Shown: piece by piece, positions 40,274-48,316 of the stretch
Layout of the letters: each line of letters begins with the position of its first letter
Position numbering within the stretch: the first letter of the stretch is position 1
NCBI RefSeq assembly: GCF_916618915.1
Contig: NZ_CAKAKE010000001.1
Coordinates: 3,267,610-3,331,609, forward strand
Length of the DNA: 64,000 nt
Reading direction: 5' to 3'
From: Stenotrophomonas sp. Marseille-Q4652
GTDB taxonomy: Bacteria; Pseudomonadota; Gammaproteobacteria; Xanthomonadales; Xanthomonadaceae
Program-made: the position numbers and the translations under genes
The notes under the pieces: model-generated
What the model saw: only the letters and a program-made list of their open reading frames with translations
Database searches by the model: none
What the model was told of the DNA's origin: nothing

Positions 40274-40294
40274 GGATCCCGCCAAGCGGGATCC
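40274..40294 (-). terminator. Extra hairpin just after the TonB receptor stop
   Basis: Perfect 9-bp stem GGATCCCGC with GCGGGATCC, 3-nt loop, 15 nt past the stop codon. No U run; it may protect the mRNA end upstream of the true terminator. Confidence 0.5.
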
Positions 40295-40308
40295 TGTTGT
40301 TGCTTGGG

Positions 40309-43300
40309 TCAGAAATCGTAGGACACCGACAGACGGGCATAACGTGGCGTCTGGCGGGCAATCGGCAGCATGAAGGTATTGGAGACCGTGTAGGGATCGG
40401 TCTCCGAAGTCACGTCCACCTGCAGCGGCTTGTCCTCATTGAGCACGTTGAACACCTGCAGGGCAACATTGAGCTTGCCGTCGAACACTTCCGGACGCCA
40501 GCCCAGGCTCAGGTCCAACTGACGGGTCCACGGGGTGCGCTTGTCCCCCGGCTTGGCGACTTCACCGAAGCAGGTGTGGTAGCTGGGGCCGTAACCGATG
40601 GGGTCACCGGCGGCCGAACCTTCATCGATGGTCCCGTCCGGGTTGTAGTAACCCAGGCAGCTGATCGGGGTGCCGGACTGCACGCGCAGGTTGCCGGCTA
40701 CGGTCCACTCATCGGTGATGGCATAGCTGCCGTAGAGCTTGATCTGGTGGCGGCGGTCATTGGCCAGGTAGCCATTGGCGAAGGCCATGATCTGCCAGGC
40801 GTCCCAGTCCTGGGTCTTGGAGATGTTGGTCTGGCCGAACTCGCTCTTGACCTGGCCTTCGTTGTTGCCCTCGCTCTTGGCGTAGGTATAGGTCAGGCGA
40901 CCTTCCCAGGTGCCGTCAAACGGGTGGTCCAGGTACAGGTCCACGGCCTTGTAGGTACGCTTGAGGCCATGGTTGAAGCCCCAGTCTGCGGCCGACATGG
41001 TGTACTCGGTACGCCCACCCACCGGGTTGCCGTCGGCGTCGGTGTTGGCCAGCGAGAAGGTGTTGGTGCCACCGGGGTTGAACATGTAGCAGTAGGCCAC
41101 TTCCACGTTCTTGCCCGAATTGTCCTGGGCGATGTACTTGCCGTTGACGTAGTTGATGGCTTCCAGGGCGTTGTGATCCATGAAGGTGTACGGATCACAG
41201 ATGTCGTCGATGGAGGACTTCAGGTCGCGGTAGGTGAACTTGGCACCGAAGGACCAGTTCGGGTTCAACATGCGGTCAAAACCGATGATGTACTCGTCCT
41301 GGTACATGTTCTTCAGGTCCTTCGGAGCGAAGGCCAGCACATCCACCGGGGTGCCGTACTCACCGTTGGAGGACACCGCGCCCGGAGCCGGTGCACCGCC
41401 CACGCCCGGCACCGGGGTCAGGCCGGTGGGGGCGCCGTTGGCATCAATGCCGCTGTAGGTGAAGTATTCGGTGGTGTAGGTCGAGGCCGATGCGCCACGG
41501 ATGGCCACGTTGTTGGGCATGGCCAGGTAGTAGCGCCCGGCGTTACCGTACAGCTTGGTGGAGGCATCACCGAACACGTCCCAGCTGAAGCCCAGACGCG
41601 GGGCCCACTGGTCCTTGGAAGCCATGTAGACCTCGCCGACGTTGTTCTTGTTGGTGAACTCGTCGTTGCGGATGCCCAGGGTCAGCAGCAGGTTGTCGGT
41701 GATCTGCCAGCGGTCTTCCAGGTACCAGGCCTTCTGGTCCAGGGACATGCTGGTGTTGGTGAAGTAATAGCGCTTGCCGACATAGTAGCCGGCGCCGCCC
41801 GGTGCACCGACGCCGAGTGCGGCGTTGATATTGCTGGTCGGGTTGCCGCGGCTGTAGATCCAGTAATCGATCGGCTGCGAGGTGCCTTCGTTATCGGCCT
41901 CGAAGGTGATGTTGTCCACGCCCAGGCTCAGGGTGTGGTCGCCGACCACCCATTCCAGGTCGGCACGGATGCCGTCGGTGCTGTTCACACCGTCACGCCC
42001 CTGATAGCCGGCCAGCTTGCTGTAGACCGGGTTTCCTCCGGTGACGGCCGGATCCTGCAGGGTCGGGTTGGCAATGTGCGGCACCCCCGGCAACAGGTAC
42101 GGGGTGTCCTTGGCGATGAATTCGCTGTTGCCGTAGGTGGCGCTCAGGGTCAGGTTGTCGGTCAGGAAGCCGGTGTACTTGAAGATCTTGTATTCGCTGT
42201 CGCGTTCCTGCTCGGTGGGCGTCACCGACAGACGCTCACCCAGGGTGTGGGTGTAGATGTCATAGGCACGGTAATAACCGCTGTAATCTTCCTTTTCCTT
42301 CATCCACGTGCCTTCCAGCAGGTGGTTGTCGGTGATGTTCCAGTCGATCTTGGCGTAGATCTTCGGGTTGGTGGTTTCACCGTAGGTGCGGCGCGGGTTG
42401 CCCAGCGTGGTCGGGTTGCTGGTGGATTCGCTCTTCTCTGCCTCGCCGGCGAGGAAGACGAACAGTCGGTCCTGCACGATCGGGCCACCGGCATACAGGC
42501 TGTAGGTGGTCGTTGTGCTCTTGGCGCCCTTGCCGCTGGAATACAGGGTGCCTGCGGCATCAGGGTCTTCGTAGACATAGCCGGCCGGCAGGTCCTGATC
42601 AGGCAGGTAGAGATCCTTGTATTCCTCACGCCAGGCACGTGGTGCAAAGGTCAGCTGGCCGCCGAATTCCCAATCATTGGTACCGCGCTTGCCGATCTGG
42701 TTGATCACGCCGCCGGCCGAACGGCCGTACTTGGCGCTGTAGCCACCGGTGAAGGTCTCCTGCTGGGCAATGGCGCCATACGGCAGCGAAAAGCCGCCCA
42801 GGTTGGAGACCGGCTCGCCGGAGAAGTAGCCGTTGATGTAATAGGCGTTTTCAGAGACGCCCGAGCCGCCAAAGGAGACCAGGCCGGCCAGTGCGCCGTA
42901 ACCGGCCGCGCCGGCCACCGCACCCGGGGCCAGCAAGGCCAGTGCTTCGGCGCTGCGGCCCAGCGGCAGGCGGGCGATCTGCTCGGCGGTGATCACGGTA
43001 CGGGTATCGACCGAGCTCAGGTCGATGGCGGCCGGGGCGCTGGCCACGACGGTCACCGTCTCCAGGTCGGTGGTGCCGCCGGCGGCGGCGCTGAACGAGG
43101 CATCGGCCGCGGCGCCGACCACCACGGTGACCTGGCGCGAGCCGATGGCCTGGCCATCTCGCTGCACGGTCACGGTGTAGGTGCCCACCGGGAGATTGCT
43201 GACACGGTAGTTGCCGTCTGCGTCGACCGGCACGGTACGGCTGAAGCCGCTGTTGTTGGTGATCAGCACCGTGGTGTTGCTGGCGCTGGCGGCGGGGACA

Positions 43301-43407
43301 CTGCCGTTGATATTGCCGGTGGTGCTCTGGGCGTACAGCGGCCCAGCGATGCAGAGTGCGAGTGCCGCGCTGAGCGAGGCCCTGCGCAGCGTTTTGTTGC
43401 TCATCAT
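40309..43407 (-). CDS. TonB-dependent outer-membrane receptor (Oar-like)
   Basis: 1032-residue outer-membrane channel energised by TonB. A signal peptide (about 1-26, ending LYAQS) precedes a carboxypeptidase regulatory-like beta domain (about 30-110, NISNGSV-like GNINGSVPAASASNTTVLI), a plug domain (about 125-245) and the beta barrel, which ends in the aromatic-terminated strand SVSYDF. No TonB box or STN domain is evident, as in the Oar subgroup of Xanthomonadaceae. Ligand unknown; oligopeptides or proteins have been proposed for relatives. Start ATG 43407 (a second ATG follows directly) has GGAGAG upstream. Transcribed alone, with a CRP/Clp-like site about 190 nt upstream. Confidence 0.93.
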   Translation of the reverse strand: MMSNKTLRRASLSAALALCIAGPLYAQSTTGNINGSVPAASASNTTVLITNNSGFSRTVPVDADGNYRVSNLPVGTYTVTVQRDGQAIGSRQVTVVVGAAADASFSAAAGGTTDLETVTVVASAPAAIDLSSVDTRTVITAEQIARLPLGRSAEALALLAPGAVAGAAGYGALAGLVSFGGSGVSENAYYINGYFSGEPVSNLGGFSLPYGAIAQQETFTGGYSAKYGRSAGGVINQIGKRGTNDWEFGGQLTFAPRAWREEYKDLYLPDQDLPAGYVYEDPDAAGTLYSSGKGAKSTTTTYSLYAGGPIVQDRLFVFLAGEAEKSESTSNPTTLGNPRRTYGETTNPKIYAKIDWNITDNHLLEGTWMKEKEDYSGYYRAYDIYTHTLGERLSVTPTEQERDSEYKIFKYTGFLTDNLTLSATYGNSEFIAKDTPYLLPGVPHIANPTLQDPAVTGGNPVYSKLAGYQGRDGVNSTDGIRADLEWVVGDHTLSLGVDNITFEADNEGTSQPIDYWIYSRGNPTSNINAALGVGAPGGAGYYVGKRYYFTNTSMSLDQKAWYLEDRWQITDNLLLTLGIRNDEFTNKNNVGEVYMASKDQWAPRLGFSWDVFGDASTKLYGNAGRYYLAMPNNVAIRGASASTYTTEYFTYSGIDANGAPTGLTPVPGVGGAPAPGAVSSNGEYGTPVDVLAFAPKDLKNMYQDEYIIGFDRMLNPNWSFGAKFTYRDLKSSIDDICDPYTFMDHNALEAINYVNGKYIAQDNSGKNVEVAYCYMFNPGGTNTFSLANTDADGNPVGGRTEYTMSAADWGFNHGLKRTYKAVDLYLDHPFDGTWEGRLTYTYAKSEGNNEGQVKSEFGQTNISKTQDWDAWQIMAFANGYLANDRRHQIKLYGSYAITDEWTVAGNLRVQSGTPISCLGYYNPDGTIDEGSAAGDPIGYGPSYHTCFGEVAKPGDKRTPWTRQLDLSLGWRPEVFDGKLNVALQVFNVLNEDKPLQVDVTSETDPYTVSNTFMLPIARQTPRYARLSVSYDF

Positions 43408-43586
43408 CTAGTGCTCTCCGGAATAGTGAGGCGGATATTCCGGACGCCACGGCCGTGCGGCGACGCAGCATCCGGGAATCCTCACGTTAACCCGGCAGTC
43501 AGATTTCGTTCACCAGATGTTAATGATTTTTTGTCATAAGCGACTGTGCCAACCGGTCCCGGAATCCCGTCTTTTGCCAGGAATTA

Positions 43587-43602
43587 TGTGATTTTCATCA
43601 AA
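43587..43602 (-). promoter_or_regulatory. CRP/Clp-type binding site candidate upstream of the TonB receptor
   Basis: TGTGATTTTCATCAAA fits TGTGA-N6-TCACA at nine of ten positions. Read on the other strand it contains TTGATGAAAATCAC, nine of ten for the FNR consensus. The 286-nt region 43408-43693 between the receptor gene and the upstream CoA-transferase gene is unusually AT-rich and otherwise non-coding. In Xanthomonadaceae the CRP homologue Clp, which is inhibited by cyclic di-GMP, binds this consensus. Confidence 0.45.
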
Positions 43603-43627
43603 GTACTTGCCTGTTTATGGGATGTTT

Positions 43628-43646
43628 CCATGACAAATCGTCATGG
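43628..43646. promoter_or_regulatory. Inverted repeat in the TonB receptor upstream region
   Basis: CCATGAC-AAATC-GTCATGG, two perfect 7-bp arms around 5 nt. It could be an operator or a weak hairpin ending the upstream transcript. Confidence 0.4.
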
Positions 43647-43693
43647 GTATGGACTTTGCCGAATTTGGCGGAATCATCGCCCGTATTGGTCCG

Positions 43694-45652
43694 TCACAAG
43701 AGGCGCGCGGTCCGGGCGAGGGCCAGGCGCAGCAGGCGCGCGTTGATGCGCTCACCCAAGGTACGCGGTTGCCCCAGCCCCATCCGCTCCAGATAGACCG
43801 GATCACCGTCGCCCGGCGGCTGCGCCAGCGCGTCCAGCACGGTACGCAGTTTCTGGCTGCGGCTGCCGGTGTTCTGCCTGAGCCACGTCAGCGCGCGCAG
43901 CAGGTCCCGTTCGACATCGGTGAAGTCGCTGCCCAGCGGATAGTCGGGCAGGCTGCCGTCATGCCGGAACGGCGCCAGGGATGCTGCCAGCGCGGGCGGG
44001 GTGTTGCGCTGCCACTGCGGCGGAGCGGTGAAGCCTTCGGCCAGCTTCTTCGCCCCGAGGGCACGCTGCAGCAGCTCGTCCTGGAAGGCGGCATCGGTGA
44101 TGGCCGCCATCGCGGTCGCGCAGTCCTCGTCGGTGCGGCCGCGCAGGTCGGCAATGCCGTACTGGTTGACGTAAATGTCGCGCAGGTGGCGCGGGATGGT
44201 GGTGTGGCCGTAGTTCCAGCGCACGTTCGACTGGCGGTTGCCGCCGCCGTCGCGCACCGCGCGGAACATCAGCACGCTGCGTGCGCCGGGCAGGGCGTGG
44301 CCCATGGCGACGAAGTTGTATTGCCCGCCGACCCCTGACACCACGCGTCCATCCTCCAGTGCGTCGGATACCGCCGCGCCCAGCGCGGTGGCCATCATGC
44401 AGGAGTTGAAGAAACGTGCATCGCGGCGCTGCAGCCGCTCCAGCGCCTCGTCGCCGCCGTAGAGCTGGTTGATCTCGCTGATCCGGCGCATGCCGATGGC
44501 CCGGCACTGCTCTTCGGGCAGGTTGCGCAGCCAGTCGTAGAACTCCGGCGAGCCCAGGTAGAAGGCGCCGTGCAGATACTCGCCTTCCTCGGCCAGCCGC
44601 GCGCCGTCGGCGGTATAGGCGCTGCCGTCGGCCAGCCGGCGCATCAGCGCGATGTCGTCATGCACCTTGCGCCGGATCACGCCGGCCTGGACCAGCACGC
44701 GGAAGCCTTCGTTGAGCATCTCGCTGCAGCCGTACAGGCCGGTCTCGAATGGCTCCAGGCCACCGATCTCGTGCACCAGCGGGTTGTCGGCCAGCGTCGG
44801 ATCCAGCGCGTCGAGGATCTGCCGGTAGCGCGCGTTGTCGGTATGGCGCAGCACCAGGGCGTGGCTTAGCGCATCGGCCAGCGTGCCGATGCCGATCTGC
44901 AGGGTGCCGCCATCGCGCACCAGCGTACTCGCGTACAGACCGATGGCGTGGTCCACGTCGTCCACCGGCTGCCGCGGCAGGCCGAAAAGCTTCGGGTAAG
45001 GCCCGGGCGGTGTCACCACCAGGTCGAAGAAATCCTCGTCCACCGTGGCGCTGCCGCCCAGCCACGGCAGTTGCGGATCGACCTCGGCAATGAGCAGTGG
45101 ACGTGGCAGACCGCGCTCGTGGATGGCGTCGAGCGAATCCTGGGTGAGGTCGTTGTTGCATGACAGTGACAACCGCGTGCTGCCCTCGCGGCGGGCCACC
45201 TTCTGCACGATGGCGTGTGGCGCGCGCCGCGCCACCGCCTCGGCGGCATGGGTGTAGTTGAGGCTGGTGTAGGCGCGCTGCGCCTGGCTCGAGCCCAGCA
45301 ACCCGCCCGACTGCATGTAGAACTCCTCCACCTGCACGTGCGGCGGCAGCCGGTCGCGGGCGATCGCATCGGCATAGGCCAGGCGCGGGAAGTCGTTGCC
45401 GAAGTGGCGCTCGACGAAGGGCCGCATCAGGCGCGCCTGCAGGCCGTCGCCGCCGGCGCGCGGCGGGTTCAGCGACAGGGCGGTGTACAGCTGCAATCGC
45501 CGCGTCGGATCGTTTTCGACGCGCGCATACAGCGCGTTGACGAGCCGGTGCGGCTTGCCCAGCGCCAGCGGCGCGGCGATGCGCAACGGACCGTCGACCC
45601 GCTGCAGCAGCCAGTCAACGGCGGCGTCGAGGTCTGTCACGTATTCGGTCAT
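43694..45652 (-). CDS. Acetyl-CoA hydrolase/transferase family protein
   Basis: 652-residue cytosolic protein of the acetyl-CoA hydrolase/CoA-transferase family, longer than the usual 430-500 residues. The C-terminal part (about 390-560) holds the family core, visible in FETGLYGCSEMLNEGFRVL and SGVGGQYNFVAMG, and the glycine-rich GQYNFV loop that binds CoA. The N-terminal part (about 1-250) resembles the first CoA-transferase half with inserts. The ATG at 45652 was chosen because the frame upstream lies over the flavin reductase gene and is not family-like. It follows the flavin reductase by 28 nt. CoA substrates cannot be named. Confidence 0.85.
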   Translation of the reverse strand: MTEYVTDLDAAVDWLLQRVDGPLRIAAPLALGKPHRLVNALYARVENDPTRRLQLYTALSLNPPRAGGDGLQARLMRPFVERHFGNDFPRLAYADAIARDRLPPHVQVEEFYMQSGGLLGSSQAQRAYTSLNYTHAAEAVARRAPHAIVQKVARREGSTRLSLSCNNDLTQDSLDAIHERGLPRPLLIAEVDPQLPWLGGSATVDEDFFDLVVTPPGPYPKLFGLPRQPVDDVDHAIGLYASTLVRDGGTLQIGIGTLADALSHALVLRHTDNARYRQILDALDPTLADNPLVHEIGGLEPFETGLYGCSEMLNEGFRVLVQAGVIRRKVHDDIALMRRLADGSAYTADGARLAEEGEYLHGAFYLGSPEFYDWLRNLPEEQCRAIGMRRISEINQLYGGDEALERLQRRDARFFNSCMMATALGAAVSDALEDGRVVSGVGGQYNFVAMGHALPGARSVLMFRAVRDGGGNRQSNVRWNYGHTTIPRHLRDIYVNQYGIADLRGRTDEDCATAMAAITDAAFQDELLQRALGAKKLAEGFTAPPQWQRNTPPALAASLAPFRHDGSLPDYPLGSDFTDVERDLLRALTWLRQNTGSRSQKLRTVLDALAQPPGDGDPVYLERMGLGQPRTLGERINARLLRLALARTARLL

Positions 45653-45680
45653 GCGCGGTTTCCTGCGGGGAGTGGGGCGA

Positions 45681-46235
45681 TTACAGCATCTCCGGTTTGA
45701 ACAGCCTGCGACGCGATGCCTCGTCGCCAGCGACCATGAACTGCCCGTCGCCGCGGTAATGCACGGTGCGCGGGATCTTCGGCCGCGACGCGACGTGGGC
45801 CTTGACCACTTCCCAGATGAAAAGGTTGTGGCGCCGTACCTGGCTTGCATCGTGCAGGCGGCATTCGAAACTGGAGTGGCACTGCGCGATCAACGGGGCG
45901 CCGACATGCGCGCCGGGCACGGCATCCAGGCCGAAGTGCCCGAACTTGTCGAGCTCCGCGCCACTGCAGTTGCCGATGCCGACCACGGTGTCGAGCAGTT
46001 CCACCGTGGGGAGATTGATCACGCACTCGCCGCTGCGTCGGACCAGTTCATGGCTGTAGTTTTCGTCCCAGATGTAGGTGGCCACCAGTGACGGCGAGAA
46101 GCCCATCACCATGTGCCAGCCCATGGTCATGATGTTGCGCCGGCCTTTCCACGCCGAGGAGACCAGCACGATCGGTCCGGGCTCGAGGAAGCGGCGCACC
46201 TGGTTGGTCGGAAAGTCGGACTTGCTGTAGCACAT
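45681..46235 (-). CDS. Flavin reductase family protein (FMN-binding split barrel)
   Basis: 184 residues of the flavin reductase-like, FMN-binding split-barrel fold. The flavin-binding strand region PIVLVSSAWKGRRNIMTMGWHMVMGFSP is typical: Ser/Trp followed by N-IMT and a later S. VINLPTVELLDTVVGIGNCSG marks the second half. Such proteins reduce flavins for a monooxygenase or act on small molecules. ATG 46235 is preceded by GGGAG. It is divergent from blaI, sharing the operator-containing region, and probably leads a two-gene transcript with the CoA-transferase-like gene. Confidence 0.85.
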   Translation of the reverse strand: MCYSKSDFPTNQVRRFLEPGPIVLVSSAWKGRRNIMTMGWHMVMGFSPSLVATYIWDENYSHELVRRSGECVINLPTVELLDTVVGIGNCSGAELDKFGHFGLDAVPGAHVGAPLIAQCHSSFECRLHDASQVRRHNLFIWEVVKAHVASRPKIPRTVHYRGDGQFMVAGDEASRRRLFKPEML

Positions 46236-46301
46236 GGTGGAGCTCCCGCGGGACCTGGCCCGGATGCTCCCAGCGGCTGGATCAACGACCCGTCACAGGG
46301 C

Positions 46302-46330
46302 TTGACGGCACCTCCAATTACATGCGTAAT
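46302..46330 (+). promoter_or_regulatory. Sigma-70 promoter for the blaI cassette
   Basis: TTGACG (46302-46307), 17 nt, CGTAAT (46325-46330). The -35 matches five of six, the -10 four of six. Predicted start is near 46337, about 20 nt before the blaI ATG. Confidence 0.65.
46317..46330. promoter_or_regulatory. BlaI-type operator 1
   Basis: ATTACATGCGTAAT: arms ATTAC and GTAAT are exact inverted repeats. It differs by two bases from the staphylococcal bla/mec operator core ATTACATATGTAAT. It covers the -10 hexamer of the blaI promoter. Confidence 0.7.
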
Positions 46331-46340
46331 CGAAACATCG

Positions 46341-46354
46341 TTTACAGGTGTAAA
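46341..46354. promoter_or_regulatory. BlaI-type operator 2
   Basis: TTTACAGGTGTAAA, a perfect TTTACA-N2-TGTAAA palindrome 24 bp (centre to centre) from operator 1. It sits on the start of the transcript and contains the AGGTG ribosome-binding sequence of blaI. Confidence 0.7.
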
Positions 46355-46356
46355 AG

Positions 46357-46725
46357 ATGATCCAGATCAGCGAAGCCGAAGCCGTGGTGATGGAAGTGCT
46401 GTGGGAGCGGCACCCGTTGGCTGCCGAGGAGGTCGTGGCCGGGCTGGCCGGTCGTGGCTGGGCCGACGCCACCATCAAGACCCTGCTCAACCGCCTGCTC
46501 AACAAGGGCGCGATCAGCGCAGAAAAGGATGGCCGCCGCTACCTGTACGCGCCACGGGTGGCCCGCGAGGAATGGGTGATGGAGGAGAGCGAAGGACTGC
46601 TGCAGCGCCTGTTCGGCGGCAAGGTCGCCCCGCTGGTGGCCCACTTCAGCCAGCACCGCAAGCTTTCGCCGCAGGACATTGCAGACCTCAAGCGCCTGAT
46701 CAGGGAGCTGGACGATGGCCAGTGA
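46357..46725 (+). CDS. BlaI/MecI family transcriptional repressor
   Basis: 122-residue winged-helix repressor. The N-terminal DNA-binding domain (about 1-75) shows the family pattern SEAEAVVMEVLWERHPL, recognition helix ATIKTLLNRLLNKG and wing GRRYLYAPRV. The C-terminal dimerisation helices (about 80-122) hold the region cut in relatives by BlaR-type proteases. Two operator palindromes lie immediately upstream, so it should repress its own operon. The ATG at 46357 comes 3 nt after operator 2. The M56 protease gene overlaps its end by 11 nt, which argues for a matched sensor-repressor pair. Confidence 0.95.
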   Translation: MIQISEAEAVVMEVLWERHPLAAEEVVAGLAGRGWADATIKTLLNRLLNKGAISAEKDGRRYLYAPRVAREEWVMEESEGLLQRLFGGKVAPLVAHFSQHRKLSPQDIADLKRLIRELDDGQ

Positions 46726-48316
46726 ACCGATCCGCTGGCTGGGCGTATCCAGCCTCGCCATCACCGCGGCGATCCTCCTGGTGCTGCTGCTGCGCCGCCC
46801 GGTCCGCCACTGGCTGGGCGCGGGTGCGGCCTACGCGCTGTGGACCTGCGTGCCGCTGACGCTGCTTGCACTGCTGCTGCCGGCACCGGCCCGGGACACG
46901 ACGACTGCGACGGCCGCGGTGGTGGCGATCCGCACGGTGCTGGTCGAAAGCAGCCAGGACGCTTCGACGCAGGCCTCGTTGGCGGCGGTGCTGGGATGGA
47001 TCTGGATTGCCGGGATGTTGCTGATGGTGAGCCTGCTGGCCTGGCAGCAGCGCCGCTTCCTCGGTGCACTGGGCGTCTTGCGTCGTCGCAACGACGGCTG
47101 CTGGGAAGCGGCCGCCGTGGCCGGGCTGCCCGCCGCGATCGGCCTGCTGCGGCCTCGGATCGTGCTGCCGCGCGATTTCGAGCGCCGCTACGAGCCAGCC
47201 GAGCAGGACCTGGTGCTGCAGCACGAACGCACCCACATCGCCCGCGGCGACCTGCAGGCCAACGCCGTGGTGGCGCTGCTGTGTTGCCTGTACTGGTTCA
47301 ACCCGCTTGTCCACCTTGCCGCGCGCCGCTTCCGCTTCGACCAGGAACTGGCCTGCGATGCACGCGTGCTGCGCTCCCGGCCGCGGGCCCGGGGCCGCTA
47401 CGCGCAGGCCATGCTCAAGACGCAGTTCGATGCCGTCCCGTTGCCAGTGGGTTGCCACTGGCAGTTGCACCACCCACTCAAGGAGCGAATCGCCATGTTG
47501 AAGCGTCCGACACCGAAGCCGAACCAATGGATGGTCACCGCCGCGCTGGTCGCCGGCCTGGGCAGCACGCTGGGGTACGCCGCCTGGGCGGCAAAGCCCG
47601 CGGGTGCCGCGGGCGTGGCCTCGCCGGCAACGGCCGCCGAAGCCGTTTACCGCGTGCAGCTGCAGGTGGACGTGGATGGCGAACAGCAGCAGTTCGCACT
47701 CGAGGCCCAGGCCGGCAAGCCGTTCGCCTTTACCGTGCACACGGCAAAGGCGAACGAGTGGCATGGCACGTTCACCGCTCGCCCGGTCGATGCGGACGGC
47801 GTGTTCATCGCCGGTACCCTGTCCGTCGACGGCAAGCAGGTGGCCGAACCATCGATGTCGGCGAGCCTCGGAAAGCCAGTGAGCCTGCGCATCGACCAGC
47901 CAGCCGGTGGTGCCTTCCAGCTGGAGATGCTGGCCACGCCGGTGGACGCCGTGGCCAGGGCATCCGGCGCTGCCAGGCCTGCGCACAAGCCCAAGCCGCA
48001 TTCCCCGATCAGCAGCACCGATGGCAGCAAGGTTGATGTCGAACCGGTGGTCGAACAGATGCCGCCGCCGCGCTATCCCAGCGGGGCCTTCCAGCAGGGC
48101 ATCAGCGGCAAGGTCGTGCTGCACGTGGAAGTGGGCGCCGATGGCCGCGCCGGCGGGATCGACGTGGTCAGCGCCGAGCCGAAGGGCGTGTTCGAGGAAA
48201 ACACCGTGGCTGCGGCCCGCAACTGGACGTTCAAGCCTGCAATGAAGGACGGCAAGCCCGTGGCCTCGACACTGCGCATCCCGGTGCAGTTCGAACTGGA
48301 CGCTCCGGGCGAATGA
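46715..48316 (+). CDS. M56 (BlaR1-type) membrane metalloprotease with C-terminal TonB domain
   Basis: 533 residues. Membrane segments are at about 8-26, 36-56, 91-110, 183-201 and 271-292. The zinc protease motif is H170-E171-x-x-H174 (HERTHIARGD) with a third ligand E211 in FDQELACDARVL, as in BlaR1. Instead of the penicillin-binding sensor of BlaR1, the part after the last membrane helix has a beta-rich region (about 308-410) and a TonB C-terminal domain (about 450-530: PPRYPSGAFQ, GKVVLHVEVGADG, AAARNWTFKPA). It presumably senses an envelope signal and inactivates the repressor next to it; it might also couple to TonB-type partners. Start ATG 46715 overlaps blaI. Confidence 0.92.
   Translation: MASEPIRWLGVSSLAITAAILLVLLLRRPVRHWLGAGAAYALWTCVPLTLLALLLPAPARDTTTATAAVVAIRTVLVESSQDASTQASLAAVLGWIWIAGMLLMVSLLAWQQRRFLGALGVLRRRNDGCWEAAAVAGLPAAIGLLRPRIVLPRDFERRYEPAEQDLVLQHERTHIARGDLQANAVVALLCCLYWFNPLVHLAARRFRFDQELACDARVLRSRPRARGRYAQAMLKTQFDAVPLPVGCHWQLHHPLKERIAMLKRPTPKPNQWMVTAALVAGLGSTLGYAAWAAKPAGAAGVASPATAAEAVYRVQLQVDVDGEQQQFALEAQAGKPFAFTVHTAKANEWHGTFTARPVDADGVFIAGTLSVDGKQVAEPSMSASLGKPVSLRIDQPAGGAFQLEMLATPVDAVARASGAARPAHKPKPHSPISSTDGSKVDVEPVVEQMPPPRYPSGAFQQGISGKVVLHVEVGADGRAGGIDVVSAEPKGVFEENTVAAARNWTFKPAMKDGKPVASTLRIPVQFELDAPGE

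Noticed and set aside
39820..43539. A 1239-codon open frame on the plus strand antisense to the TonB receptor
   Set aside because: It lies opposite a receptor gene with signal peptide, plug and barrel features; long antisense frames are expected in G+C-rich coding sequence, and its product is Val/Gly/His-rich without domain-like order.
43546..43746. Small plus-strand open frame of 66 codons in the receptor upstream region
   Set aside because: It runs into the CoA-transferase gene on the opposite strand, lacks a ribosome-binding site, and covers likely control sites.
46357..48316. Classical blaR1-blaI beta-lactam resistance locus
   Set aside because: The protease lacks a penicillin-binding sensor domain and no beta-lactamase lies in the cassette; the MBL-fold gene nearby is on the other strand and of the ETHE1/glyoxalase type.
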